Positions 45,110 to 58,146 of a stretch of DNA of 64,000 nucleotides are shown here, one piece after another. Location: positions 82,161,914 through 82,225,913 of the forward strand of contig CM036158.1 in assembly GCA_020631735.1 (NCBI GenBank). The letters are read 5' to 3'. Every line of letters begins with the position of its first letter. The stretch's first letter is position 1. Both the position numbers and the translations under genes were made by a program. The notes under the pieces were generated by a model. It did no database searches. It was not told where the DNA came from and saw only the letters and a list, made by a program, of their open reading frames with translations. This DNA is from Saccharum officinarum. Taxonomy: Eukaryota; Streptophyta; Magnoliopsida; Poales; Poaceae.

Positions 45110-45290
45110 ACTCTCTCCGTCTTTTTCTCGAGAAGTCAAACACACCCAATTTTAACCAAATATATAAAAAAAACTAAAATTTATAAAATATAATTAGTAT
45201 TATTAGATAGATCATTAAATCTATTTTTATAATAAACTTATTTTAATACACAATTGCGCTAATATTTTTTACAAATCTAGTTAGTATTCG
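45110..45290. mobile_element. Truncated Stowaway-like MITE
   Basis: Begins with a CTCTCTCCGTC terminus and has the interior typical of Stowaways (ATTAGATAGATCATTAAATC). The right terminus is missing. Confidence 0.45.
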
Positions 45291-46153
45291 GTGACGATGG
45301 GCACTGCCTTCACGCCCACATGTCGATGTCGATATGGACGGGTGGATGCGCCACTGCTCGTCGCAACTTGCCAGCGCGTTCTATCTAGCTGACACGCCTT
45401 CTCTATTCGCCACTTCGCCTCCCGTCGCAGCGGCCGCGCTCACGCGCGCGTTGTCATCGTTGTACAACTCGTGCTGTCATCGGTCCTTGTTGCACAACAC
45501 ACACACAGAAATATGTACACCCTCTTGGCGCACTACTCCCATGCACACTACTATAACGAGTGTATAACCGTTGAACAAAAAGTGAGTATCGCCGTATCGG
45601 AGGCCGACCCAAAGCATCGAAAATGACCAGGACTACATAGACGGCACAGGGAAGAGGTTGCTGGTTTACTTAGTTTGGAAGCACACCGTCACACGGGGCC
45701 GGGTCGGTTGACGGTTCATGGCTGGTAATGATGACTAATGAGGACGACATGCATGTCGTGGACGTACGACAACACAAGCTTCGTCGGACGATGCCTCCCT
45801 CAACGGCTGAACGAGGAACGGCGATCCCATTCTGCTCTGCTCCGCGCTCGACAGATCGCCATCCGCCGGCGCGCCGCGCGCGACGACTTATTTAGCCACC
45901 GGACACCCAATCTCTTGCCGACCATGTCCCACGAGGAATCCAAAACCCTACCTGTTGGCGTCTGCGCATGCGACAGGGACACGTACGCCGCAGCACATGC
46001 GTGACTGTCCAGGGCATCCAACACGCACCTCGCTGACTTACAGCTCGTCATGAATATTTTGTGCTTAATTAGTGTCATGCCAAGTGGAGTGTGATGTTTA
46101 CTACTCCTACCATATGTACGTAAAAGCCAATGTCGATTGCATCTGAAACATCA
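45291..46153. other. Unassigned DNA between transposons
   Basis: GC-rich in part (45300-46010) with short ORFs that resemble nothing I know. Could be a gene fragment or intergenic remnant. Confidence 0.4.
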
Positions 46154-46161
46154 GTCATCAC

Positions 46162-46388
46162 TAAGGACGAAAACGGTCGGAAATGGTCGAAAACGGACTT
46201 ACGATATAGAAAAACGAAAACGGTCGATTCGAGATATTTCTACATTTAGCAATTAAAAAGTACAAAAAATGGTTGAAAATGGTTGTGAAACCGATTGAAA
46301 CTGACAATTTTTCATGTTAAAAAACGGTTCATAATATAGAAAACTAAAACGGTCAACTCGGAATATTTTTGTTCCGTTTTCATCCCTA
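46162..46388. mobile_element. Ds-like hAT element
   Basis: 227 bp with 11-bp ends TAAGGACGAAA and (inverted) TAGGGATGAAA, close to the maize Ac/Ds terminus. Perfect 8-bp duplication GTCATCAC on both sides (46154-46161, 46389-46396). The interior has AAACGGTCG repeats like Ac subterminal DNA. No transposase. Confidence 0.85.
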
Positions 46389-47644
46389 GTCATCACTAAA
46401 TACAATTATGTGTGAGTGTTTTTCATTTGTCCAAATAAGAATATCTCATAAAATCATTGGCAATAATTAAGTAAACAAGCAAGCAAATGCCCAAATTGAC
46501 TCTAGCTAGCGCGCGCTCTTTCCTGCTATTATTCCTTTCCTGAGTAGCCCCTGCTAAGTTATGAATCTCTTTTATTTGGTCTCACAAGCTTTGAATCTCT
46601 TCCCTGATTGCCCAGTTATACCATGCGCATGAGCCAACATTCCCCTTCGTTTCAATATGCAATGCAATACACTCTTATGAGTGTTGGAAAACGAGGGTTT
46701 CCAGCAAAGGGGACACGATGTAGCCTTCGCCCAATCGAGTGCCTTTAGCGAAGGTAAGAAGTGTGGAAGGTGGGCCTAGACACTATTAGGGTTTCATAAA
46801 TGTGTTCACCGACCTCTCTTGTACAGAGTTTGAGCCCCCTTTTATAGGGCACTGTTTGCTATGGCTACTCTTTACAATTCTAACCCCTGTCGGTTATGGT
46901 ACATTCTCGGAATATTCCTATGCTAAAATAAGCCGCCAAGGGTAGTTTGGGTGTCTTCTTCTTCAACCACCTTTGCTTGTTGGGCCACCGTCGATGGCCT
47001 GTCATCGGCCCATGGCCCAGTGCTGCCACCGAGCGGGAGCTCTCCTAGGTTCCGGGGCCTCCGCCGGGGATGCCTTCGCCGGGGCCTTCGCTACCATCGC
47101 CCAGACCGTGGCCTCCGTCCATGCTGCAAGAGCTTTTGCCTTCGACCGCGTTCTGGTGCCTTCGTCGCAGCCTCCAGGCCTTCGCCTCGAGCGGTCGACC
47201 GAGCAGAGGCCTCTGTCTTCTTTCCCTGCACATTGCTCATAAAACTCGTTAACCGTCAGTTCTTATTGTTGCTGCGAACTTTGTTCTCCGTGACTCATAA
47301 CCATATCCCACCAGTTCCCTCCTTGAGGGCATGGTCTGATGCTGGCAGACCTTGCCCTCAAAACCTAGTCCTCAGGTTCTGAGGCGCGAAGGCTCTTGCG
47401 CATGCGGAGGCTTCCCCCCTTTCCCTCCTAGGTCACCTGGATCAGACCGATGCGTTGGTGACGTGTCGCTACTTGATTCGCCGCGGTGGCTCTGGAATCG
47501 TCATGTTTTTTAACGGATGCGACCGTTGGCCTCGGAAGTTGAAGCGGCGGGACGGATGCTGTATAAGGGTCGGTAGGTGAAGGCTCCCCCTATCCCCATC
47601 TAAGCCATCGCTTTCGCTGCTGTTGCTTTCTACACTGTTCCTTT

Positions 47645-49241
47645 GTGCTTAGTTGGCGCTTGCCTTCTCTCCCTTTTTGTTGTCGCCAAGTCTTGGAAGT
47701 GGCTTCACCTATTAGTCCTCCTCCACGTCGGGCTTCTATCTTCGGTCCATGCCATCGCCTTCTCGGTGTTAGGGTGAGTGGGTGGTCTGCACTGTTTGAG
47801 GAGTGTATGGTCGCTAGTGTGGAGGCGCAGGAGTTTGCAGAGGATCTCGGAAGCGTCGAAGCCTCCATCGCCGACTTCATTACTGCCGAGGAAGTGGAGG
47901 ATATGGCTGGCTCAAGCAGGACATGGGATTTTGGGCCTTCGCTCATGATGAAGGATATGATAGAAGATCAGCGGAAGTTGGGTGTTTTTGGCGAAGCTAA
48001 AGCGAAACCTCCGCAAGGGGAAACTATTCCCAAGCCGCAGGCTGCTGACGCCGTGGTGTTTAAGGATTTTTTCCTTTGCGGCCTTCGCTTCCTTGCCGCC
48101 CGTTTCCTTTGCCATGTTTTGGAAGCGTTTGAGGTACAACTACATCATCTCACCCGCAATGGTATTGTTACTTTGAGCAAGTTCAGTTGGGTGTATTTGT
48201 CTTATGGAGCGGAGCCCAACGTTGGCACCTTTTTGCGAGTATTACGAGCTCCAACGTCAGCCTAAACAGGTTGGTGAAGGCCTATTGGTAGCCCAGTATG
48301 GAAGCTGCGCTTTTATGCCACGAAGGAATCAGAAGGGCGAGAAGTTGGAGATTTCTTTCGCTCAGAAGAACAAGTGGTCAAAGGATTGGATGCAGTACTG
48401 GTTCTACGTGAGGACTGGTGGCTTGACATCTACTGGTCTAGACGAAAAGAAGAACACCCTCTATCTTTTGGCTTCGGTGATGACTCCGATGAAGCCTTCG
48501 ACTCAAGGGACTTCGGGTCTGGAGGCTGCTGAGGGGTGCGAAGCCTGCGATAGGGCTTTTGCTTTGCCCTATCGGTACTTTGGAGGTCAGGATCTAGTGG
48601 AGGAGATGGTGGTGGCTAACTGCTGGCCCCTTGGTAGGAATAGGCCTGCCATGACTATTGAGATGGTCAACCTTCCTCTTTTTGGCAAAGGTGTTGGGGT
48701 TTTGTTTCCCCGATTCGGTCTGCAGCCGAACGGGGGTAGGGCCCCCGAAAAGTTTGTGAAGTCCACGGAGGCGGGGGCTCATGAGATACTCGATGAGGTG
48801 TTCGACAAAGAGTATCTGGCGCGTAGGGCCATTGCCGGTACAATGCCCTGTCTCAATCGGGTGTTCAAGGAGCTTAGGATCCATCATGAAGAACATGATG
48901 TGCCTGCAAAGGTACATAAATCTCTTGAAGACAAGGCGAAGAAGGCTGCCGCCAAGAACGTGATTGCTGCAGCGGAGGCGAAGAAGAGAAATGGGTCTGG
49001 TGCGTCCAAGGTCGTCAGCAAGAGACAGAAGACCGTAGCAGCTTTTGCCGCCGCATCTGTCGATGCCTCCGTCGCTGCCTCCGCTGATGATGGTGAGGAG
49101 GTTGCGAAAAACATTGGCGGAGGCACTGGTTCCGTGGCTGCTAGGATGGGAGGCGAGCATTATGCCGCCTCTTTAGATCTTGGTGGCAACGACTTTATTG
49201 ACACCGCCCTTCAAGGAATGGGTGGTGGCCCCACTGCCTAA
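47645..49241 (+). pseudogene. Gag-like protein of gypsy-type element, frameshifted
   Basis: First frame 47645-48240 (EVQLHHLTRNGIVTLSKFSW) continues in a second frame to 49241 (CEYYELQRQPKQVGEG, SFAQKNKWSKDWMQYWFYV). An extra T in a T-run near 48233 causes the shift. The C-terminal third is Lys/Ala-rich. The pattern matches the plant PF04195 family. Confidence 0.7.
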
Positions 49242-50412
49242 CCCTCCATCGTGGCGCCTATACCCGGCGTTTTGGGTGACGACTCTTCTGGCTCTGAGGG
49301 CGAAGATACCGGTAGTGGCGATGCTTCCCCACCGAGAGAGAAGGAGGCCGCTAGCGTGGACCATCGCCATCCTGCGGCTACTCTTGTGGAGGTGTCTAAG
49401 GATGAGGCGGAGGCGTGTTCTCCAGCTGCTTCATTCCAGAGCGTGGCATTTTAGGCCACAACTCACCACAGTGAGGAGGCTGGAGCCTCAGATGTTGTTC
49501 CAAGCCCTTTGCATCTGGGTGAGTTGCCCTTTGACTTTACTTTGCATGGTTGTTTGTTTTTTAAATTTTATCAGGATTTGACCTATTTTGATTGTTTCAG
49601 CAAGCTTGACAAAGGCCCTTGGGAACCCTAACGAGAAGCCCAATGATCCATTGGGTGTGGACCTCGCCCGGATTTGCTTGGGAGCACCTCCGAGGCCTCT
49701 GCTTGTGGGTGCAACTCCTCACCCATCTGGCTCGGGCCTGGCTGGCGACGAAGGTTGCTTTTGCTTCCTGTTTTCTGTTTCTACGCTGTCTCTATTTTAT
49801 TTGAGTTTTGCTGATGTTTGGTTGTTGTTGCAGGTGCCTCCGACAACACAATAAGTGGGTGGGCGAATGTCCTTGAAGCTATTTACATTGATATAGGAGG
49901 TTGCCTTTTCTATATTTTTTGTTTTCTTGCTTTTGGTCTTACGTTTCTTACGCTTGATTTGCTATTACGCCGCCTCTGCCACCACTTGAAGAATGTTGAT
50001 TACTTCAAGTGCTATGGATAAACTTGGAGCAGCAATGCGTGGTACGTTTCTTTTTCATTTTCTCTATCATTGCTCTGTTGTGCTGTGGCTGACCTTCGTT
50101 TTGATAGAGCCACTATCTTTCAAAGGCCATCGAGGAGCGTGGCATGCAGGAGGTGGTCGACTATAACCTGGCCATCGAGGCCCTAAAGAAAGAGGTGGAA
50201 ACTCTTAAGGCTGAGAAGACTCGGCTTGCAGGGGAGGTTGGTGGTCTCTGCATCACCCATGCTAAGTTGGAGGAGCTGCAGAAGAAGGTTGATTTGCTAA
50301 ACAAGGAGGTAGAGGGCATGAAGGTTGCCGAGGAATTGGCTATGGAACACGCCCTAAAAGTTATTGAGATGGCCGATAACCTTCGCAAGGAGGTGGATGC
50401 CGAGAGGGAGTC
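49242..50412 (+). pseudogene. Downstream exon-like segments and coiled coil of the gypsy-type gene
   Basis: Short coding stretches separated by GT-AG-like intervals (for example GGTGAGTTG near 49518, TTGTTTCAG near 49600, TTGTTGCAG near 49832, TTTTGATAG near 50106). The last piece (50144-50412) is a strong coiled coil beginning EVVDYNLAIEALKKEVETL. Confidence 0.5.
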
Positions 50413-53400
50413 TGTAACGGATCAACGTAATTATACGAAATTAAGTAAGAAAATCTTCCACCGAGGCGGTTAATTTAACAAACTTAAGCCCGTATAACCC
50501 GAGATTCCGTGAAATCACGAAGGATTTCAAAACCACTAACATACAACCAAGATCGTACTGATTTAGTAGCCACAATTCGCACGATACATAAATCTGATCA
50601 TAAAGGTAAGATACATCGGAGTTCGGAAATAAAAGTTATTACAACATAGTTCAACATAAAGTAGCGGAAGTAAATAATTTTACGCACACACTTAGTTCAG
50701 TTACAGTGCCAGTCGATAGTCATGGTCCACAAAAGCAGTAGATAAGACTAACAGAAAGACCCTTGCCCAAGGTCCTAGTTGTCACCCATCGCCGGATACA
50801 GACAGTTGGAGCAGTACCCGTAGTACATCTGACCATCTGCAACAACAATGGGAACAACGCCCTGAGTACGAGAATGTACTCAGCTAGACTTACCCGTCAA
50901 AAACCAGAAAACATGACACCAAGGAGCATGCAAGGCTTTACATAGTGGATTGGCTTGACTCTTTTGCGAAAAGCACAAGTTGTTACGAGTAAACTAATTT
51001 AAGTCCTTTTTGCATCATATTTATTATAACCTATTCAATCTAGGTAAGCACCTATGCTAAAGCAATCACTGGATTAACCATTAACATCAAAGGTTACCAT
51101 CTCAGGTTTAGCATTTCCAACATTATTCACTTAACCATCAGTGTTTTATCATTGTTACTACGATGCCATAGCTCGAGTCAAGTGCTCACTAACCGGGAGC
51201 GACGGCGATTCGAATCGAATTCCTATCCAGCTGGAGATTTATTCCTCATACAAACCATGCTTCCCCCGTCAGGGTCGCGTAGATCACCAATGACACTTTC
51301 CGAGAAGCCGCGGGATAACAATCATGGATCGCACTACCCAGGGACCGCCCGACTGCCAGGACGCACCTTGGGCTCACTCTTCGCGTCCCCGTTACCCCCC
51401 TTCCACTCCAGTCTGCTAACCCGAGTTTATCCCGGCTCAAAAAGTGTCACTAGCTTCGCGGTCGAAAGGTACTTTATTCGGCCAGCTAAATGTGGGGCAT
51501 GCGTTCAACATGACAAGAGGGACGAGCAACGATCGGTCCTTAACTGACACAGACGGAACCACTATAGTCCAAAACCCTATAAGACTCCGCCCGGTCTCCG
51601 TTTATCCATCAACACTTGGTTACTTTTCATGATCACAAATACAGCTAACCATAACCTGGTATCCACCTATAACTTGCAGGTGACAGGAAATCACCCGACT
51701 TCTACCGGTCTCAGCATGGCTAAGCAATTTACTCAATCCTGACCTAACAGGGTAAAAGATAATCTGGTGGCCAAGGTAATAATGCAACAACGGTTTCACT
51801 CAACTCCTATAACTTAGTGCAACAATATATAACTATAACTCATGCAATAAGAAATAACTTTTTATAAATTTAGGAGACTTAAAATGCTCCGGGGCTTGCC
51901 TCTTTCGAACGAACTAGGGTGGTGATCGACGCACTCTGGCAGTTCCTCGCCTGGCTCTTCCTCCTCGGGCACCTCCTGTGCCTGGGGTTCCTGCTGATCC
52001 GTCCAAGCCTGCTCCTCCGGAACTGCTGCCTGCAACTCCTCCTGCGATCCTGTATGATGCAAGTGCATAAGGAAACATGCGAAGAATGCATCGAAATGCG
52101 GTGGAGTGCTTTGATGACATGAGATGCAGATGAGCACATGGAATGAGCAGTTTGAATATAATTATTTCTTCTACAAGGTAGTCAACGTCATCCAAGAACA
52201 TGTAACCTAAAACATACACCTTATTCTTCTATTAGTTAGCCTACCATCTACACATACAAGTGAACCTAAGCTACCAAAGCTTACCAACCTAACTCATCCA
52301 TAACATCAGCAAGGCATCATGATGCTTCAAAGATACACCAAACATATTTTATTTCTCTCAATTTCTCATAAAGAATAATCTTTTATTCCCTATTTAGCTA
52401 GGGTTACACAACAACACCTATCTCTAGTGTAGATAAAAATCTACAAAAATTACAGTAGACTACTCTTACCCTAACTAACCTACCACTAAATTTTCATGAG
52501 AATTGCACAAGTAAAACTGCCTGTACAAAATAAACAAGCTATAGCCTAATTGTGAGCATGAATTTATTTTATACTAGAAAAAGTGTCAAACAACAGATTT
52601 CACATTTTTCCTATTTTACTAACAGTAAACCAACATACTACAAAAATTATCAGATGTGTGTTGTATACAAATTTTGCTCTATAGTAAAAATAACAGATAT
52701 TACCAATTAAAAGCATTTGAACTACACTTCAACATTTTTCCACAGAACATGCTTCACTGGCATTTTTCCTAGAAAGTACATCACTAATAAAGACTAATGT
52801 AACAAGAATCATATTTTTCCCTTTATTATTTTATTTACTACACTTTTTCTAAGATAACAGCATATATAACAATTAAATAAAATTGCACAGTAGAGTGTCA
52901 CAAAAATCACATGAGATATTTTTAAACTGTAGATCTATTCAAAAGGAACATTTCACAATTTGTTTCATGATTTTTGGAGCTATAAATCTTGAGATACAAT
53001 TTTTAGAAGCCTTTTTCAGATTTTCTGGAAATCAATTTCTTTAAAACCGAAAATCAAAACCGGCTTTAAACGCTACGTGCACACCGCGGTTTCACCCCCA
53101 ACTCCCACCGAGAGACAGACAGATGGGTCCCACGGGTCAGCTGACCCCACCGGTCAGCCGGAGCCGAGCCGGGGAAGGCGCTGACCGGGGGATTCTTGCC
53201 GTCGGCGAGGTCGCCGGCGACGAGGTCCGCACCAGGCGACTCCCCGCAACCGTGCGAACCCAACGAGGTGATTATCGAGGCGAGAGGAAGAGCGGAGCAC
53301 GGGCCGAAGCGGCCATGGCGGAGGCGGTGGCGCGGCTTGCCGGCGCTAGGCCGGAGCAGGCCATGGCGGAGGTCACGGACGGGCGCACGAGCTCCAGCGA

Positions 53401-54383
53401 GCGGAGGCGATCATGGTGCGCACGGGTAGAATGGAAATGTGATGGCGGGAAAGTGGGATTGACGGGAGCCGCGGCGGCGGGCTCACCGGCGGGGGAGAAG
53501 ACGGCCAATTCGGCCGCTTACCTTGCCGAGGTGCGCGTTCAGTGACTCGACGAGGTCGGTCAGGAGGAGGGAAAGCTAGGGCGGGCGGAATTTGGCGGAG
53601 GAGCCGCGGTGGCGAGGTGAGGCGCGGCAATGGCGCGGCGGCGGCTCGGTGTGCTGCGGTGCTGGCGAAGCACGCGAGAGCGAGCGGGAGCGGAGTGCGG
53701 TGAGGGAGCGGGAGCTGGCGAGTCCGGGCGGAGGTAAGCGCGGGGCTGCGGGGGCCACAGGGGCGCGTGTCGCGCGACGTCGCCGCCGTTCGGCCACGCG
53801 GCGGCCGAACGCTGCCGCGGCGCCACGACGCCACGCGCGGGCGCGCGCGCGGGCGGGAGACGACGCGGGCGCGGGCCAGGCCGGCTTCGGCCATGGGCCG
53901 GGATGTGAGGCTGCGGCCCAGTAAAACGAAATCCGATTTTTCTTTTACAAAAATATTTTCAGATTTGATTCTTTGTTTCAAAATTGAATTTGGAGATGAA
54001 AAAGAGGTTTTCAGAAATTTGGCCCAAAATAAAAGTTGTTCAAAATTTTATTCTCTACAACTTTCATATAGAGCACTTTTCAAAATTCTCAATAGATTTT
54101 GAATTTGAGATTTAAAGCTAATTTAAAATCAAAAACTCATTTACTTAGAATATTTTTAAAACAGAATTTGAGGAAGACTTGAATTCAAAATTTTGCTCCA
54201 ATAATCAAGTTGATTTATTCTAGATTATTTAAAATTGCTACTTCTCAAAAGTTCACCAACTTTTTAACACTTATATCAAATTAAATTTGAAAGAGCTACA
54301 ATTCAAATAATGTTAATCATGCAATGATGTTGAATGCTTATGCTTTGAATGATAATGCATGCTTAACACCCAGGGGTGTTACA
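50413..54383 (-). repeat. 3' LTR of chromovirus
   Basis: 3971 bp; minus strand TGTAACACCCC...GATCCGTTACA. A CpG-rich block lies at 53100-53930, with long chance ORFs on both strands. The rest is AT-rich and non-coding. Confidence 0.88.
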
Positions 54384-54395
54384 GCCCTCCCCCCT
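54384..54395 (-). other. Polypurine tract of chromovirus
   Basis: AGGGGGGAGGGC on the minus strand, directly against the LTR. Confidence 0.8.
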
Positions 54396-54637
54396 TATAA
54401 GAATCTCGTCCCGAGATTTTGAGTTACGAACCACTTATCGTAAAAAGCTTTATACGCGGCTTGAAGATATTCTCCCGTTTCCCAAGAAGCATCGCTCTCA
54501 TCATGGTGGCTCCATTGAATCTTGTAGGTTGTGACCACTTTATTTCGAGTGACTCGGTCCTTAGTATCCAGGACTCGAACCGGTTGCTCGCGATACTCCA
54601 AGTCTGCCTTGATCCGAATACCCTGAGGTTCTATCCT
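54395..54637 (-). pseudogene. Chromodomain, separated from pol by one TAG
   Basis: Same frame as pol. Encodes YREQPVRVLDTKDRVTRNK then IQWSHHDESDASWETGEYLQ, the chromodomain that directs integration to heterochromatin. The TAG at 54640-54638 sits where related proteins continue without a break. Confidence 0.85.
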
Positions 54638-57079
54638 CTACTCTGGAACACGCAGACACTTCTTCAGTTGGGATACGTGAAAAACGGGAAATATCGAACT
54701 CATCTTTTCTGGTAACTGCAACTTGTACGCCACGGGACCCTTTTTCTCTACGATCTGGTATGGTCCTATATATCTTGCAGACAGTTTCTTCTTGATTCCG
54801 AACCATTTCTTCTTCATTGGGGTAACCTTCAAATAGACATAGTCACCTACTTGGAACTCCAATGTTCTTCTTCTCTTGTCTGCATAACTCTTCTGACGAG
54901 ACTGTGCAGCTTGCATGTTTTGTTGGATAACACGGACCTTTTTCTCTGCCTCATCGACAAAATCAATTCCATAAAACCTTCTTTCTCCAGGCTCTACCCA
55001 ATTTAACGGTGTCCTGCACTTCCTGCCATACAAGGCTTCAAAAGGTGCCATCTTGATACTCTCTTGGTAACTGTTGTTGTAAGCGAATTCTGCCAACGGT
55101 AACCAGGATTCCCATGAGCCTCTGGATGATAGTACACAAGCTCTAAGCATATCTTCTAGTACCGCATTAACTCTTTCTGTTTGTCCATCAGTCTGTGGGT
55201 GGTAAGCCGTGCTACGAATCAAACTAGTACCCAAACCTTGATGCAGATGTTCCCAAAAGTGAGAGGTAAACTGCGAACCACGATCGGACACAATCGTTTT
55301 TGGTATCCCGTGCAATCGGACAATCTCGGCAATGTACTTCTCTGCATATTGAGGTGGTCGGAATGTCGTCTTAACGGGCAGAAAGTGAGCTGTCTTGGTG
55401 AGACGATCTACTATTACCCAAATAGAATCATGCCCCTTTTGTGTGGTGGGGAGACCAGTGATAAAGTCCATACTTATATCGTCCCACTTCCAATCGGGTA
55501 CCGACAAAGGTTGCAGAAGTCCTGCAGGTCTCATGTGAAGAGCTTTAACTCTACAACACATGTCGCAACGAGCAACGTATGTTGCAATTTCCTTTTTCAT
55601 CTTAGTCCACCAATAACAGGGTTGCAAATCTTGGTACATTTTACTACTTCCGGGGTGAATAGATAACTTAGAACGATGGGCCTCATCCATCAACTTGTTC
55701 TTAAGCTCTCTATCCTTAGGTACTACCAGGCGATCCTTGAACCATAACACTCCTTGGTCATCCAATCGAAAGTGTTTGGTGGGTTCTCTCTTCATCCTTT
55801 CTTTAATATGAAAGATTCCCTTATCTGTTTTCTGACCATCAATGATCTGGCTCTCCAGAGTACAACTGATCTGAATATTATGCAACACAGCAGGATGTAA
55901 CAAATTGAACCCTTTTTCAAACAACGGTTGCACATCAATAGCATGGGATTTTCTGCTCAGTGCATCTGCTACTACATTAGCCTTTCCAGGGTGATAGTGC
56001 ACGTTCAGATTATAGTCCTTTATCAACTCTAACCATCTCCTCTGTCGCATGTTCAACCCAGATTGGGTAAAGATGTATTTGAGACTCTTATGATCTGTGA
56101 AGATATTACACACATTACCCAACAAGTAGTGCCTCCAAATCTTTAGAGCATGCACCACGGCTGCAAGCTCTAAATCATGTGTAGGATAGTTAACTTCATG
56201 CTTCCTCAATTGCCGTGAGGCGTAAGCAACGACTTTTCCATTTTGCATTAGCACACATCCTAACCCATTCTTGGATGCGTCACAGAAAACATCAAACGGC
56301 TTTTCTATATCTGGTTGGGCCAGAACAGGAGCAGTGGTCAACAACTTCCGCAAGGTACAGAAGGCTGCTTCGCACTCCTCTGTCCATACAAACTTATGAT
56401 CCTTCTGTAACAGGCTTGTCATTGGCTTGGCAATCTTCGAGAAATCTGGTATGAAGCGACGGTAGTAACCGGCTAAACCAAGGAAACTGCGGACTTCGTT
56501 AACTGAAATTGGTGACTTCCAGTTCATAACCTCTTGTACCTTACTGGGGTCGACAGAAATGCCATTTTCAGACAACACGTGGCCGAGAAAAGGAACTGTC
56601 CTAAGCCAGAACTCACACTTGCTGAACTTAGCATACAGTCGATGTTCTCTGAGTCTAGTCAAGACTATCCTGAGGTGTTCCGCATGTTCTTCTTCATTTT
56701 CTGAGTATATCAGTATGTCATCAATGAACACTATCACAAACTTGTCCAACTCGGGCATGAAAACCGAATTCATCAGGTACATAAAGTATGCAGGAGCATT
56801 TGTCAACCCGAAGGACATGACAAGATACTCGTACAAACCATATCTGGTAGAGAACGCAGTCTTAGGCACATCTTGCGGCTTAATTTTTATCTGGTGGTAC
56901 CCTGATCTCAGATCTATTTTAGAGAACACTTTGGCTTTGGACAATTGGTCAAACAAGATATCAATCCGAGGAAGAGGATACTTGTTTTTAATTGTCACTG
57001 CATTCAGTGGCCGATAATCCACGCACATGCGTAAGGAGTTATCCTTCTTCTTTTTCACAAACAGAGCGGGCATCCCCAT
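54638..57079 (-). pseudogene. pol: Chromovirus pol (RT, RNase H, integrase)
   Basis: About 813 residues: RT ([20 protein letters not shown], catalytic FIDDILIYS), RNase H ([15 protein letters not shown]), integrase zinc site ([21 protein letters not shown]) and core ([28 protein letters not shown]), ending at TAG before the chromodomain. The 5' end overlaps the preceding frame: one base is missing near 57070 (GGATGCCCGCTC), which splits pol from protease. Confidence 0.92.
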
Positions 57080-58146
57080 TCGGACGAGCTGGGACGAATC
57101 AACCCTTTCCTTAGCAAATCCTGAAGTTGCTTTTTCAATTCTGCCAACTCATTGGGAGGCATCCGATAAGGCCTTCTTGAAATCGGTGCTGTTCCTAGAA
57201 TTAACTCAATGGCAAACTCAACCTCTCGGTCTGGTGGAAGTCCAGTTAACTCCTCTGGAAACACATCTGGAAACTCACAGACCACTGGAATCTGGACTAG
57301 CAGAGTAGTTTGTATCGCACAAGATGTGCTAGCTAGGTCTACCCTCCGAGGTAGGACCACCCGAAAAGTGCCTTCCCCACTGGGTTCCTTAAGAGAGATA
57401 CTCCTTCCTCCAACATCAATTACAACTCCCATTTGATTCATCCAGTTCATTCCCATGATCACATCCAAAACTAACCCTGGCATGACTATCAGGTTAAGCT
57501 TATATTGCCGGTTCGATATGTTTAGGGTTACTCCCTGAACAATCTGATTAGTCAACAGATCAGCCCCAGCTGAACTGATTTTATATGCACATTCCAATTC
57601 AACTATCTTTTGCTCATGTCTCTTAACGAATGCTTGACTTACAAAGGAATGAGATGATCCGGAATCAAACAAAACTACTGCAGGATGATTGTTGATAGAA
57701 AACATACCAGCTGTCACCGGTTCTCCCTCAGGGATGTCATCCACAGTGGTGTGGTGCACACGAGCTTGATACTGCGTTTGCTGTTTCTTAGGGTAGGGAC
57801 AATACTTTGCAAAGTGTCCAGGTTGGTTGCAGTTGAAGCACGGTCCCTTCACTTGAGCCACAGTTCCAGATGAACTGCCTTGTCCTGCCTTTGCTGGAGG
57901 CAATGCCATCTTGAACGGCTTCTGGTTCCTCTGGGGTGGCTGAGCATTCTGATTCTTTCTTTGCGGTGGCCTAAACCTTGCACCTGGGGCAGGCGATCGA
58001 TAAGCTGGGCGGTTGGCTACTGGGGTCCAGGACTGAGACGAACCCGACTCGAAAGCCCTCTTACGGATCTTGGAAGCAGCATACACATGGTTGTTCTTCT
58101 CTTGCTTCAAACAGTCGCTAACGAAGTCATTGAAACTAGTCCTCAT
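57055..58146 (-). pseudogene. Chromovirus gag C-terminus and protease
   Basis: CCHC knuckle ([14 protein letters not shown]) near 57830, then the aspartic protease ([15 protein letters not shown]) and the start of RT ([28 protein letters not shown]). It is out of frame with gag by a missing base near 58145 and with pol by another near 57070. Confidence 0.9.

Larger units (their letters stand above)
46682..50412 (+). mobile_element. Gypsy-type element with gag-like gene, left part
   Basis: Starts with an LTR-like TGTTGGAAAACGAGGG and has a TATA box (CTGTATAAGGG near 47550). It encodes a gag-like protein resembling the 'putative gypsy type transposon' domain (PF04195, from memory). It stops abruptly at 50412 where the chromovirus is inserted; its right part is not visible. 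Confidence 0.7.

Noticed and set aside
45334..46078. Short ORFs of 77-92 codons on both strands
   Set aside because: No recognisable motif, no splice or promoter support, and overlapping frames on opposite strands.
53106..53981. Several long ORFs on both strands (up to 202 codons)
   Set aside because: CpG-rich block of the chromovirus LTR; ORFs overlap in all frames and lack domains.
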